A DNA stretch of 64,000 nt from Cryptomeria japonica (taxonomy: Eukaryota > Streptophyta > Pinopsida > Cupressales > Cupressaceae), in NCBI RefSeq assembly GCF_030272615.1, contig NC_081414.1, positions 813,730,569 to 813,794,568 of the forward strand. The letters are read 5' to 3'. Positions 46,347-57,865 of the stretch are shown here, piece after piece (the first letter of the stretch is position 1; every line of letters starts with the position of its first letter). The notes beneath the pieces were generated by a model, which saw nothing but the letters and a program-made list of their open reading frames with translations, was not told the origin of the DNA and searched no databases. The position numbers and the translations under genes are program-made.

Positions 46347-47240
46347 TGTTGGGAAAAATGGTGTCTCAACCTTGCATTTATGTGAGGTTACTATTTATAG
46401 TAAGTTTTCATTTGAGCACGAAATGGTGCGAAAATCTCCCTGAAGCTTCTGGTTGGCTAGATAAGCATTCCGGTAAAGTTGCGTTGCAAGATCACAGCTA
46501 GTTTTGAAGATATTAAGGTTTTCATCTTGGAGGGGTGTAATAAAATATTTAAACTTAATTTTGGGGACTTTAGAGGCTCTGAAATGCCTTGAAAAGTGGC
46601 CGTAACCGATGAAGTGGGTTACAAGGCGATAGAGCACTTCGCGAGCTTTCTGGCGCTTCAAACGGTTCGTCAATCGGACACCCGGTTCTCAAGTTATGGC
46701 CTCTGGAAGTTTGTACTCCTGAAATAGGAAAAATAATTTGTATCGGATACATAAATGAGCTGTAAAAGGGAGCGAAACGTGTTGATGTGTGCTTTAACAT
46801 GTCATAGGGCATCTAGAAGGGAGATAAGGTCGGCTACACCTTATTGGGTGGTTTTAGCCCATGGTTTTGTAATACCGTTTGATGGTTTCTTGTATTGTAT
46901 CTCCTATTTATGAGGTGTGTGAGATAGAGGTTGTGTGTAAGAGTCCTATGGCTATTGAGTTGCCTCTGAATCTCTGATTAGTGATACTCCTGCGAAGAGC
47001 TTGCTCTGCAAGTATGTTGTAATCTGTTTTTGATTGCTGAATAAAATATTGAGCTGCTTTTGGAGGGTGGGGTTTTTCTCTCGAAAGGGTTTTCCCCACG
47101 TAAATCATTGTGTTGTGGTATGAATGCTATTATATCTATTTCTATTTTTTGTAACTATTGTAATGATCTGAAAAAGTTTTGCATTACCCTCCTCTCAAGG
47201 TTAGTGTAGGAAGTTGTTTCCACTACTTAACTTCCTTACA
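46347..47240 (+). mobile_element. Copia 3' LTR
   Basis: 894 bp, TGTTGGGAAA to TTCCTTACA, followed by the ATAAT target duplication at 47241-47245. Differences from the split 5' LTR are mostly transitions and are concentrated in the first 450 bp. Confidence 0.95.
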
Positions 47241-47277
47241 ATAATGAGATGTTTCCATTGAATGTCATCTTCGGTAG

Positions 47278-48050
47278 TGTAGTGTCGTAAATTGTACACC
47301 CTTTCTAGGGTGGTACAATTTCACACTTAGGTTAGCACCCACCTTAGTGTGTCTTGCATCTTGCATTTCTAATTTCCCTTTAAGCATTTAATTAATTAAT
47401 TTAATTAAATCTAAAGTAATATTTCATCACTTGCTACATTATAAAATTGGGCCCTTTACCCTAAGTGTGCCCCTTTTTATTTTTCCTCCAATAAATCATT
47501 TAATCATAAACCCTAATCATGTCCTATTTCAACCTTTAAGGCCCGATTTTGCAAATCAAAACACCTAAAAATCAGCTATAAGTTTGGGATTCTCTCTAAT
47601 ATCATCATATCTAACAACCCCAAAAATTTGGTGAAAAGTTGGTCGAACCGTGGCGAGAGTGCACATGGTCCTCGAATTTTTTCCCAAAATTTTAGGAGCA
47701 TAATTCTATGATATTATAATGCTTAACCCCAAAATATTGGTGGAAAATTCAATTCCTAGGTCAGTGTAAAGACAAGATTAAGTCAAAATTAAGATCTAGG
47801 GTTTCATACATAAGAGGTCTCTTTCTTCATTTGAAGGCAACTAAGAACTAAGAACTATCTATTGATCAGATCTAAGAATCTAAGAGAAGGTTTTTGGAGC
47901 ATAAGGAGCCCTCTATGTAGTGAAAGAGAAGCCTATGTGGAGTCTCCAACAACATTAAACAACATTTCATCAAGCATTCATCATCAGTTAGGATCCTTGA
48001 AGACATTGAAGAGTAATAGGAGATCTAGTGGCAATATCTCTCCCTTGGGG
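47278..48050 (+). mobile_element. Gypsy LTR-like sequence (right end not resolved)
   Basis: It starts TGTAGTGTCGTAAATTGTAC and continues with TACAATTTCACACT. This matches the LTR at 20608 over the first 60 or so bases, then only in short phrases. No polypurine tract precedes it. The end is a guess. Confidence 0.42.
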
Positions 48051-51000
48051 ATTGGTATGATTTAATGTTATTTTCATGTCTTTGTATGAGCTTCTTTACA
48101 TAAATTTTCATATCTACATTAATTATTTAGATCATTTAGCATATTTGGTTTGAAGCATTATCATTTACATTCACATTTACATTTAGAGTTTACTCTCATG
48201 TGTAGGGGGTATCTCTAGTTTCTTTCATTTTAGGATCTTGTATACACACAAGGTTATAACACATACTTTTTCAATACATTATCGACTATTTGTGGAGGTG
48301 AAAATCATCAACATAGGGTTTTGACTAAAGAAAAAACCTATATAGCCACCCAAACCTTCCCTTTTTAGTTGCAGGTGCAGGAACAGGTGCCCAAAGGCAA
48401 TTTTGGATCAAGAAAAGGCATCAACACCACCCAGAAGTCTTAAAAGTGCATAAAACTATTAAGGATAGGGGTGTGGCACTCTTTTCCTACCCAGGACAAT
48501 GGCATGGTGCCATGGTCCCTCCACTTTTAGGTGAATTTTGACAAGTTGCAACTTCAAGACCTTTAGCCTTTCAGTTGCAGCTCTCTGTTAGATTCTTAGG
48601 GACAGTGGCATGGCACCCTAGTCCTCGTTAGTTTGGATCAGTTTTTAGTATTAGGTACACATCCAAAATCCTCCCTCTTTCATGCTTTTAGTATCTTAGT
48701 TTTAGATCTGTAAGTTTGTTCAATTTCAAGCTCATTAATGCTTCATTCTTCATCTCCTAGTCTAGTTGATCAATCAAACCCTAGTTTTTCTAATCATTTG
48801 CAAAAAGAGGAATAGAAACCCTAAGAGGTAATCCTTGGCTCTCTCTTTCTCACAATAAGTAGCCAAAGTGAGCTATCTCCCTAGGCTCTTTCATATTCCT
48901 AATGTGTTGGCTAAAGTGGGATTAGGTCCTAGTCACCTGGTCTCGCTTTTCCTGCCTTCGTAGGCAGATGAGACATGAGACACACAACATCAACAAAAAT
49001 GAAAGAGCATAGGGAGATCCAATCAATTGGCATTAGAACCTATAGTAGTAAAATAAAATAAATAGTATAGCTATAGATGGGCATTTCATCATAATGCCAA
49101 AGTTGTAATGTTTGAAGAAGAACACATGAAGACAAAGATAAAAAAAAGATTTGGGTCAAAATGGAAGAAGGCTTAAATGCCCCCAACACTTTGCATCATT
49201 CACAAATATCGAAAAGCAAGATCTAAAAAAATTAAAGAAATAGATAATAGATAGAAGAAGTTGTATGATGTATAATCCACTATGTCTGAGGACCTATGAA
49301 GTAACTTGGGTCCTCTAGGAGATCAAAACAATTAAAGAAAACCAACCTCTCATTTCCAAGCACCTACAGAGTTGTGTGGGTCCTTCGAGAGGGAAAACAC
49401 ATGTAAAGGAAGCACGGGGGAACACAATAATGCACACATTCTATGTCATAAGATAAAGAAGGTACTATCCTACAACCCCTCAACAATCAGGTCATTATCC
49501 TCCCAATCTTGGAGAAGGAGGGAAAGACTAAAGTAGAACAATCACAAGTGAAACACCAAGCGCCTCACCAACAATGAGAGAAAGTGACAAGGTAGTGTCA
49601 ACATCTGTGTCCACAAGCTTAGAAGATGCAAGAGTCAACGATTGCATAAAGATCATAGACAACATCAATATATCCTCTAGAGAGTTGAACAAGGATGCCT
49701 CTATAGAGGAAGCAAGTGAATCAGTCTAAGGAGGCCATATAGGAGTTGGACTGTTGATCCCCGCAAGAGGGGTAGTGGAAAATTTAGGAGAAGGTGGGGC
49801 CTTCTGAACAACACAAACATAAATAGGCATAGAAGAAGGCATTAGGGTAGACAAAGAAATAAGTGAGGAGCATACCTAATTTGATTTGCATTGACAAAAA
49901 TTTGGAATGGGGCCCTACTTAAACTTTCATTTATGCTGGATAGGAGGTATAGGTTGTTGATTAACTATGGTAGGTTGGAGGACCCCAAGAAAACTTTAAT
50001 GAAGAAGCGGCAGTGAGATAGGAGGATTAGACAAAGAAACGCTAGACACCACCTACATGTGCAACATATCCAATGGTCGAGACAATGGAGGTACATCCAG
50101 GAGTGAGGTGATAAGAGGTGGATCCAAGGAGGGAGCAATGAAGACCTGCACCATTTTAAGGGGAGGTTCATTGATAGGCCCCAAAATAACCAACAACAAC
50201 ACCAAAGATGATGCAGAGATCATAATGTCTAAATAGAAAGGAATAGATACAACAAGAACAGGTGTTGAAGGTGAACCATTAGACTGCAAAGAAACATCAC
50301 ATTCCCAAGCCATCTCCTATCGATGGTGATTACACTCATGTGTATGTTGATTACAATGAAGATGGGGACTAGAGGCCAAAGCCCAGGAAGAGTCAAGAGC
50401 ATTATGCTCCATAGGAGAGGCATCTAAACCCATGTTGGGGACATGAGAAGGCTTGACTCATGGAAAAAAAGTTGCACCCAAGGTAGGCACTACATTCACA
50501 GCAATGGGCACCCTACCTCACTTTGTTGAAAGAGAAGATCAAGGAATAGAGGGCGCTTTCATAAGTTGTGAAGTAGGAGAAAATAGGAACAAATGAGCAC
50601 AAGGGGAATGCTTCCACTTCTCATATCGAGAAGGTTGAGGGATATTAGCTAGGACTGATATCTTGAAGGGAGGGTGAGCCACAAAATTTGACAACATGGG
50701 TGCGTTTCCCTTGTCTTCACTAGGTGTAGTTGTAGGAATAGAAGACACCACCAGAGGTTGCATAGTCTTGGGTAGACAAGGAGGTATACTCTAAGGAATG
50801 GGCTTAACATTAGCCCCTAATGATGAAGAGGCATAAGGCACTACCTAATCTAACACAAGAATAGATGGACAAAAGGTTGATGAAAGAAGTGGCAATGAAT
50901 AGCTAGGTTTAACCAATTTAGGGGCTGACTTCCTCATCTTATACTAATAATAGCCCTGATACATCAAGTAACCATGGGGAAGCATGGGCCCCACAATATA

Positions 51001-51124
51001 CCATGGTTTGATATCCAATATCTTGGATGACATGCACCAAACACCCATGAGGAAACTTCAAACATTTATGGATCATTGAAGGGACTGCATCCATAGCAAA
51101 TAATTAGGGAATACCTAATTTAAC
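48051..51124 (-). other. Downstream part of a gag-pro gypsy remnant, no intact gene
   Basis: Minus-strand translation is Pro/Ser/Leu-rich with many stops. The phrase near 49150-49250 resembles the same region of G1. No RT, RNase H or integrase motif is seen. The left part (48051-48900) is probably LTR sequence of the same family. Confidence 0.42.
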
Positions 51125-51373
51125 TCAAAAAAGATATAACTTAGGGATGATAATAAAAATGGATGAAAAAAACTTGGGTCCCACAAGGATGGTCAAGGTG
51201 ATACTACCCAAAGGAGAAAGAGACAACCCATTATGTGTTCTCAAGGTAGCACAACACTCATGATATCTTGGCCTATGCCATCCATTTATGAACAAAGTCT
51301 CCTCCATGATGATATCAACTCTGCATGAAGGGTCAACCATCACACCCATAATAGTTTGACCATTAAGATTCAC
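51125..51373 (-). pseudogene. Retropepsin-like protease fragment (second gag-pro remnant)
   Basis: The minus-strand frame has VMVDPSCRVDIIMEETL and, 40 residues later, LSPLGSITLTILVG. This is the same pattern as the G1 protease (LIDPICMVNVIVNEHL, CPTIGFITLPIEV). The catalytic Asp is present but the following Gly is Pro, as in G1. Identification rests on this pairwise match and on its place after gag. Confidence 0.52.
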
Positions 51374-51507
51374 ATGGATGTATAGAGGAGAAATCTCTCC
51401 ATAATATAGGGCATCCTAAAGAGTGAATGATATGTCAGATACTTTTGTCTTCTGGGTAGGATGGAAGATTGGAGTGATAGTAACCATGTTAACATATGGA
51501 CCATCAT

Positions 51508-51776
51508 CTAACGACATTGAATCTCATGCAAAGATAGACTAAATGAATGCAATGGGAAAGGATTTGTGTAGATTTGCATTTCACTATTTGTATTGTCAAT
51601 AGACTTGTTAGATTTATGTTTTCTATCACCAACCTTTATACCTTCATTGTTGATATGGTCTTGGACTATATGTTTAAGATGATAACAACACCCAGTGTCA
51701 TGACCAGGCACATGGTGATATTGGTAGAATTTAGAACCATCATACCAACATGGGTATGGTTTGTTGTTAGGCAGAG
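51508..51776 (-). pseudogene. Gag C-terminal fragment, cut by Copia insertion
   Basis: The minus-strand frame holds YHHVPGHDTGCCYHLKHIVQDHI, the tail motif of plant Ty3-type Gag. It aligns with YHH-PSHDIEKCYRFKNVIQDHI in G1. The frame runs into the Copia LTR at 51777, so the rest of gag was separated by that insertion and lies beyond it or outside the window. Confidence 0.66.
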
Positions 51777-53481
51777 TGTTGAACACAATGTACCACTGAG
51801 AGGGGTGACTTAGTGGTTCCTAAATTATTTTCCTTTTTACAACAACCTTAGAATACTAGTTGTCACCCTAAGCATTAAACAATCAAACTGATAAGACAAA
51901 TGTGGATATCAAAAGAGGAAAACACACAATTGAAACCCACAACACCAGATGTATGAGGAAAAACCAATATGGGAAAAACCTTGGTGAGAGATGTTGTTGG
52001 AGTCTACTACTCCAATCTAGCCTCACAAGTGAAACAATGAATTACAATGATTTAGGGCACCAACCCATACTGATTTAGGGCACCAACCCAAGGAGCACTA
52101 ACCCCTACACCAAGCTCCAACTTGGTGATGTATAATGAAATGCAATTTTGATACAATTATAGCACCTGGTTGCAAATGAGTTCTGCAACACCTAATCGAT
52201 AGATTTTTGCCGGTTAACAACCTTCTCTTCTTCACTAGTTCTCAAACTGTTGGTTATTAGATTACTCTCTATGATCACTTACTGGTTACTCTTTACCTCT
52301 CTTCTTTCTCTCTTAGCCTCACAACACACTATGTCACCCTCAGATTCCTTCTTGATCAATCACACCTTACCGGTTAGATTAACTATTAGACCTGCAACAA
52401 TTTACTAGTTACTCTGTCTCTGCCAGTTAAACCCTCTCACCGGTTTGCCTACTAACTCACTTTGTAACTTATTTAGAATAAATTCTAAGGAATATAATCT
52501 TTCTCCTTGCTCAAGCTCTCTTTTATCTCATTCTTTGCATTAAGCATCAACTGATTTCAGTCTTGAGCTCACATATTTATCATCTAAGGTTCCCACCAAA
52601 AACCACATTCAAACAGTGCAGTGTTAGGTTTTGCCTTCACCAACTCAATCCATATTGTATTTTATTCGATCTTCTTTTCCAGGAAGATGATATTCAAGTC
52701 ATCAATCAACACCACCAACACCTCACATTCCAATGTGCGTTTTCTAAATTTGGAGGTCTGAACCATGCTTTTCTGCTTTTCTCTGTCATATGCCATTAAT
52801 GGCTCGACTATTTCCTTCAAAAAATAGGTACAAAGATCAAATCTTCTTGCAAGATAAGTTCAATCGCATTCCAGCTTGTCTTCCTCGAGCCACAATCTTC
52901 TGACATCCTCCATGACTTGCGGGTTCTTCATAAAAGTCGACCTTCTTGCTGATTGTTACGTCGATGCACACTTCACTGACCTGTACTTTATCATCACCTG
53001 GCTTTCAGATGTCATCTTTGTCGAAATCCACCTATGCTTGGTTTACTATGTGAGTTTGACATTCTTTGTTGACCAATATTGACTACCGATTGAATTCACC
53101 TTACCGATATAACCAACAAACTCAACAATCACTCTTACCAACAACACATCCTCCTCACAATTTATCTTGCCTTTCAGTATGTCTTCATGCCATTCTTTCT
53201 ATTCTACTCACTGGGTGTTGTTGTGATTCATATAACATTCCACCTCTTCATCACAAACAAACAACCAATCTTCATATTGGTTTATGCCTTACCAGTAAGC
53301 TCTCTTTATCGGTAGATGAAACAATTCATGTGTATCGGTAACCTTCCTTCTTTTTGCTTACTCACATATGGATTGACATCATATGTCTTACTTTTCTTTT
53401 ACTGGTCACCAGTTCTTACACACCGGTGACCATGCCAAACCAGTTGACATCAATGACAACTTAATGCTAATAATGCCAACA
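51777..53481 (-). mobile_element. 3' LTR of Sirevirus-like Copia (C2)
   Basis: 1705 bp, TGTTGAACACAATG to ATGCCAACA, same family as the solo LTR at 24487-26118. Left flank CAGAG (51772-51776) is the presumed target duplication; its partner lies outside the window. Minus-strand orientation is set by the C-rich phrase at the left end and the polypurine tract at the right. Confidence 0.87.
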
Positions 53482-53493
53482 ATCTCCCCCTTT
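53482..53493 (-). promoter_or_regulatory. Polypurine tract of C2
   Basis: The minus strand reads AAAGGGGGAGAT before TGTTGGCATT. Similar runs recur nearby on the same strand at about 53540, 53598 and 53703. Confidence 0.82.
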
Positions 53494-53734
53494 GGCATTG
53501 ATGTCAACTTACTGCAAGACTTCATACTAGTAGATTTATCCCCCTTTGACACAATGAAAAAGGGTACTATATACTCCCAATTTGATTCATATCTATCTTC
53601 CCCTTAGATTGATACTAGTTATTACTGCCAGTACAGAGACATACAACCTTGATCTTTCCCTATGATCAACATGTGGTTCAAGAGTTATAGATGTTGTTAT
53701 GAACTCCCCCTAAACCATTTAATTCCTTACTAAC

Positions 53735-55690
53735 TTAAGTGCATAAGGTAGGTGACACAACTCCCAACTTGTCTCTTAAGTACTCAAAAGTGCTTACCAA
53801 CAATGGTTTGTTGAAAATGCTTGCCACGTGTTCTCCTGTAGGGACATAGTCCATCTTTACTTCCTGTCCCTCAACCTTTTCTATGAGGAAATGATACTTG
53901 ATAGCTATATGCTTTGTCCTAGAATGCATCACTAGATTCTTTGATATGTTGATGGCACTTGAATTATCACACCATATGAGAATAAGATTAGTGATGTCCA
54001 CCTGTATGTCCTTGAGGGTTTACTTCATCCAAAGTACTTAAGAGAAACATGTAACAACAACAATGTATTCTGCTTCAGCAGTTGATAGGGAGACTAAATC
54101 CTGCTTCTTGCTATGCCATGAGACCGGCCGATAACATAGAAAGAATGCAACACCACTTGTTCTCTTCCAGTCATCAATGCAACTTGCCCAATCAGAATCA
54201 ACATATTCTTCCAAGAGGAATTCCCCTTGTTAAGGGTACCACAATCCATAACCGAGTGTTCCTTGTAGGTACTTAAAAATTCTTCTTACGATATTCATGT
54301 GTGACTGCTTAGGTGCAACAAAAATGTAGTCACCATGCACACTACCTGCACTATATCTAGTCTAGAAGTAGTAAGATACAATAGGCTACCTATCATGGAT
54401 ATATATAATGTCTGATCCACCACTGGTGATTCATAATTCTTGCTTAATTTGCTTCTCATCACCATGGGGGTACTTACTGGTTTATAGTCCGCCATTTAAA
54501 ATTTCTTCAACATATCCTTTGCATACTTGGTTTCAGAGATAAAGATTCCTTTATCTTGCTGTGATATCTACAAACCAAGGAAGTATGACAATTATCCAAG
54601 CATTAACATCTCAAATTCTGACTGCATCTGATCAACAAATTCTTTGCAAAGGGTGTCCTTATTGCCTCCAAAAATAATATCATCTACATACACAACCACA
54701 ATGATCATGTGGTTTCCATCTTTCTTTATGTATAAATTGCTATCAACACTCCCCTTTTTGAATCCTTTCTCCTTTAGGTACTGATCTTGCCATGAATACC
54801 ATGCTCTAGGAACTTGCTTTAAACCATACATGGCTTTCTTCAACTGACACACAAAGGTTTCATCATAATGTAACAGAAATCCTTTTGGTTGCTCCATGTA
54901 CACTTCTTCCAAATTTCCATTTAGGAAGGCAAATTTTACATCCATTTGATATAATTTATAACCCTTGTAGGCTTAAAAGGATAGAAACATTCTAATTACT
55001 TCTAATCTAGCTACTGATGGAAATGTTTCTTCAAAATAAATTCCCTCTACTTGAGAGTAACCTTTGCACACAAGTCTAGTTTTATGCCTAAAATAATTAC
55101 CTTCTTCATTCATCTTATTCTGGTAGACCCATTTGGTGCCAATGATGTTCTTGTCTTCCGGTCTAGTGACTAATTCCCAAGTCCTGTTCTTCTCAATCCA
55201 TTGCAGTTCTTCTTCCATGGCATCCATCCATTCTTGTCTTTTGCTAGCCTCATTGAATGTTTTAGGTTCTACTTCAGTCATGAGAATGAAGTTGACTTGT
55301 TCATAATTTCGAGCAAGTCTTCTCCTAGTCTGCACACCATCACTTTTATTACCTAGAATCTTCTCTTTTGAGTGGTTCATCTACACATACCGGTTAGGAG
55401 CTTTTTTGGATGCTTCTTCTAGTTCATTGTCTGACTAAGCTTCCTCACCTTCATCACTAGAATCATCATATCAGTTTACCTATGATTGACTTTCTTTGTG
55501 CATATCCTCATCAACTCTTGCATGTACACTTTGAATGACTCGTATTAGTCTTTTGTTATAGCATTTATAGGCCTTGCTGTTAGATGAGTAACCAAGGAAG
55601 ATTCCTTCATCACTCCTAGAATCAAAACTACCTAGACCATCCATATCTCTCTTGGTAAAACACTTGCTTCCAAATACCTTATGTATATGG
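53735..55690 (-). pseudogene. C2 Pol fragment: end of integrase, RT, RNase H
   Basis: Read on the minus strand from 55690. KVFGSKCF...GIFLGY (integrase C-terminal part) is followed by an acidic linker. RT pieces lie at 55380-54973 ([24 protein letters not shown]) and 54945-54592 (MDVKFAFLNG, YGLKQVPRAWY, YVDDIIFGG). A segment at 54495-54295 (TSRLDI) leads to RNase H at 54001-53735 (IWCDNSSAINISKN, HIAIKYHF). Several stops and at least one shift are present. The fragment ends at the LTR of the next element, so protease, gag and 5' LTR are missing from the window. Confidence 0.88.
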
Positions 55691-56455
55691 TGAAAATGGA
55701 TAACAAAAATGTTGAAAGACTAAATTAATTCAACCACAAAACCCTAGCCTAACAACAACAAAGATCCACCATAACATATGAAGATTACCTAAGACAATGC
55801 AAATCAAATGAAATCACAAAGATTATACCATCACATGTCCAATAGGGTTTGAATCTCCATTCTTCCTATCTCCATTGATCTTGCTTGATATATTTTCTCT
55901 CAGATTTTATGTGCACAACAGCTCAACAAAGAATGGAAATGTGGTTGCAAGTAGGATCTCATATGAAAAGCGTAGTGTAGTCAAGTGCATAAATTGATTA
56001 GCCAGGGTTTGATAATGAAGGAAGCATCTCTTTATATAAAAGACACTATATGAAATGGAGGGATAAGATTGAGAGGTGTAAAAGAGGTCGGCTATGATTA
56101 GAAGGTAGGTAAAGAAAATAAGAAAATAATAAAAGGGTAGGTAGTGTATGAATTAAGAGATCAATGACATGTGTCATGGGTAGAAAAGGCTAATGAATTA
56201 ATTAAATAAATAAAGATTTATTTAATTAATAGAGGAAGTGGGATCAATTAAATAAATAAGATATTTATTTAATTTAGGAAAAGGGTAATTTAAATAAATA
56301 AATGTATTTATTTAAATGAGAAATAAGGCTAGAAGAGGATAAATGAATTAATTAAATAAATAAAGATTTATTTAATTAATAGAAGAATTAGGCTTAAATA
56401 ATTAAATAAATAAAGATATTTATTTAATTAGATTGGACAATTTTAGGTGTGTACA
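55691..56455 (-). mobile_element. 3' LTR of second Tat-like element T2 (left end approximate)
   Basis: The right end GGTGTGTACA abuts a polypurine tract. On the minus strand the LTR starts TGTACACACCTAAAA, close to TGTAGTCACATAAATC at 35065. It contains repeated AATTAATTAAATAAATAAAGATTTATTT blocks. The left end is placed at TGAAAATGGA, where C2 coding stops. Confidence 0.7.
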
Positions 56456-56472
56456 TTTTGCCCCTCTTTGAG
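56456..56472 (-). promoter_or_regulatory. Polypurine tract of T2
   Basis: The minus strand reads CTCAAAGAGGGGCAAAA, the same as at 35066-35081. Confidence 0.88.
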
Positions 56473-56686
56473 ACAATGTAGCTTGTCGCGTTGTTTCAAA
56501 GAAGATAAGATGAACTGATACAATGTTGCCCCAAGATGGGAATGATATGCCCCCTCGATAGATTGGATGAAAATGTCTGAAAAGATCACAGACAATCTCT
56601 CGATAAGAAAGAAAGGCTAGAATGGATTGACCGGATAGGATAGAGTGACAGAGTCACGGGATAAAGAAGACTGATTTGGGAAACGA

Positions 56687-56710
56687 GGGCTAGGGCTAGG
56701 GCTAGGGTAG
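56687..56710 (+). repeat. Telomere-like (GGGCTA)n, four units
   Basis: Four copies of GGGCTA end at GGGTAG, just upstream of the TATA box. It is similar to, but not the same as, the plant telomere repeat. Confidence 0.8.
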
Positions 56711-56720
56711 TCTATAAAAT
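56711..56720 (+). promoter_or_regulatory. Putative core promoter (TATA box) of the antisense PMD gene
   Basis: TCTATAAAAT fits a plant TATA box and lies about 90 bp before the ATG at 56810, leaving room for a short leader. It points away from the host element's own transcription. Confidence 0.55.
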
Positions 56721-56989
56721 AGACCACGAGGGGAATACATCCTCATTGTCATCCACACATCCAAGAGATTAGAGTGCAGAGTGAGATAGAGCAGCAGCAG
56801 TTAGCAGCGATGGCATTGGTTCACAGATTCGATCGCGTTTGTCGATTTCAGAGGCTAGCAGAGGCAGGAGAGCCGGTAAGTACCACAAAACCTCCTTGTA
56901 CTTTGTCACAATAAATGTTGTCATAAATGCATGCTAGGTAGCACAATAAATGCATGTTTAGGAAATGTCAAAAATGTCCAAAAATGTGT

Positions 56990-57265
56990 AGGTGCATCTA
57001 CGTAGGTGCCAGGCGTGTCCATGTTGGCTAGGCGCATTTGTGTTTATGCTAGGCGCGTCTATGAATTCAGCAGCGTCTATGTCAAATGTGAACATGTCTG
57101 TGTTGTGCAGACACATTTGTGAAATGCAAGCATGTTTGTGTAGGACGGGCGTGTCTGTGTAGAGCATAGGCACGTCTGTTTATTTCAGGCGCTTCTGTGC
57201 AGAGCAGGCGCGTTTATGCAGTCTCTAAGCGCGTTTATGTCATCAAGTTGCGTTTATGTCTTCAA
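56990..57265 (+). repeat. Minisatellite of GGCGCGTCTATGT-like units
   Basis: About fourteen diverged units of 17-26 bp share a core like AGGCGCGTTTATG or AGGCGTGTCTGTG. Many differences are C/T. Confidence 0.8.
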
Positions 57266-57465
57266 GGTCAAATCGATAATTCTGTGATGAACATACACTA
57301 TTGATTGGATAAGCTGCTGAGAGGATATACTCAAGTAGGTCCTCTAGGGAAGACTAGGATAGTAGATAGGGCTAGGATTGACAATTCTGTGATAGAACAT
57401 ACATTGCCAATTAGGAAACTACTCAAGAAGAGTCACTCAAGCAGAGGCCCTAGGATAGGATAGAT

Positions 57466-57865
57466 CAAGGCACTTTGTGATGAACAGTGAGTACCAAGAC
57501 ATAGTACTTTGTGATGAATAGGGAGTACCAAAATATGAGCAGCACTTTGTGATGAACAATGAGTGCAAATGTGAGCAGCACTTTGTGATGAACAGTGAGT
57601 GCAAATGTGAGTAGCACTTTGTGATGAACAGTGAGTGCAAATGTGAGCAGCACTTTCTGATGAACAAAGAGTGAAAAACATGTAGTACTTTGTGATGAAC
57701 AGGGAGTACCACTAGGATAGAAGCAACACTTTGTGATGAACAATGAGTGTCACTAGGATAGAAGCAACACTTTGTGATGAATAGTGAGTGTTACTAGGAT
57801 AGAGTACCATATGCACTTAGATAAAAAGTAGCATTTTGTGATGAACATTGAATGCCACTATAACT
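57466..57865 (+). repeat. Minisatellite of AGCACTTTGTGATGAACAGTGAGT units
   Basis: Ten units with the core TTTGTGATGAAC lie 34-44 bp apart. The best-kept block (57540-57645) has period 36. Parallel long frames on the minus strand across it are an artefact of this repeat. Confidence 0.9.

Larger units (their letters stand above)
32615..47240 (+). mobile_element. Full-length Copia element with a gypsy element nested in its 5' LTR
   Basis: The element is bounded by ATAAT at 32610-32614 and at 47241-47245. Its 5' LTR is in two parts, 32615-33404 (790 bp) and 42018-42121 (104 bp). These sum to 894 bp, exactly the length of the 3' LTR at 46347-47240. Primer site, gag-pol frame and polypurine tract follow in order. 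The two LTRs differ by about 40-45 positions by eye (about 5%), nearly all transitions. Without the nested gypsy copy and one duplicated TSD the element would be about 6 kb. Confidence 0.93.

Noticed and set aside
56687-56710. Possible interstitial telomere block
   Set aside because: Only four units, and GGGCTA is not the plant telomere unit TTTAGGG. It is more likely local simple sequence upstream of the PMD promoter.
57433-57743. Three overlapping minus-strand frames rich in HHKVLLTFAL-type repeats
   Set aside because: They are translations of the 36-bp minisatellite in three frames. An array whose unit length is a multiple of three and has no stop gives such frames by chance.
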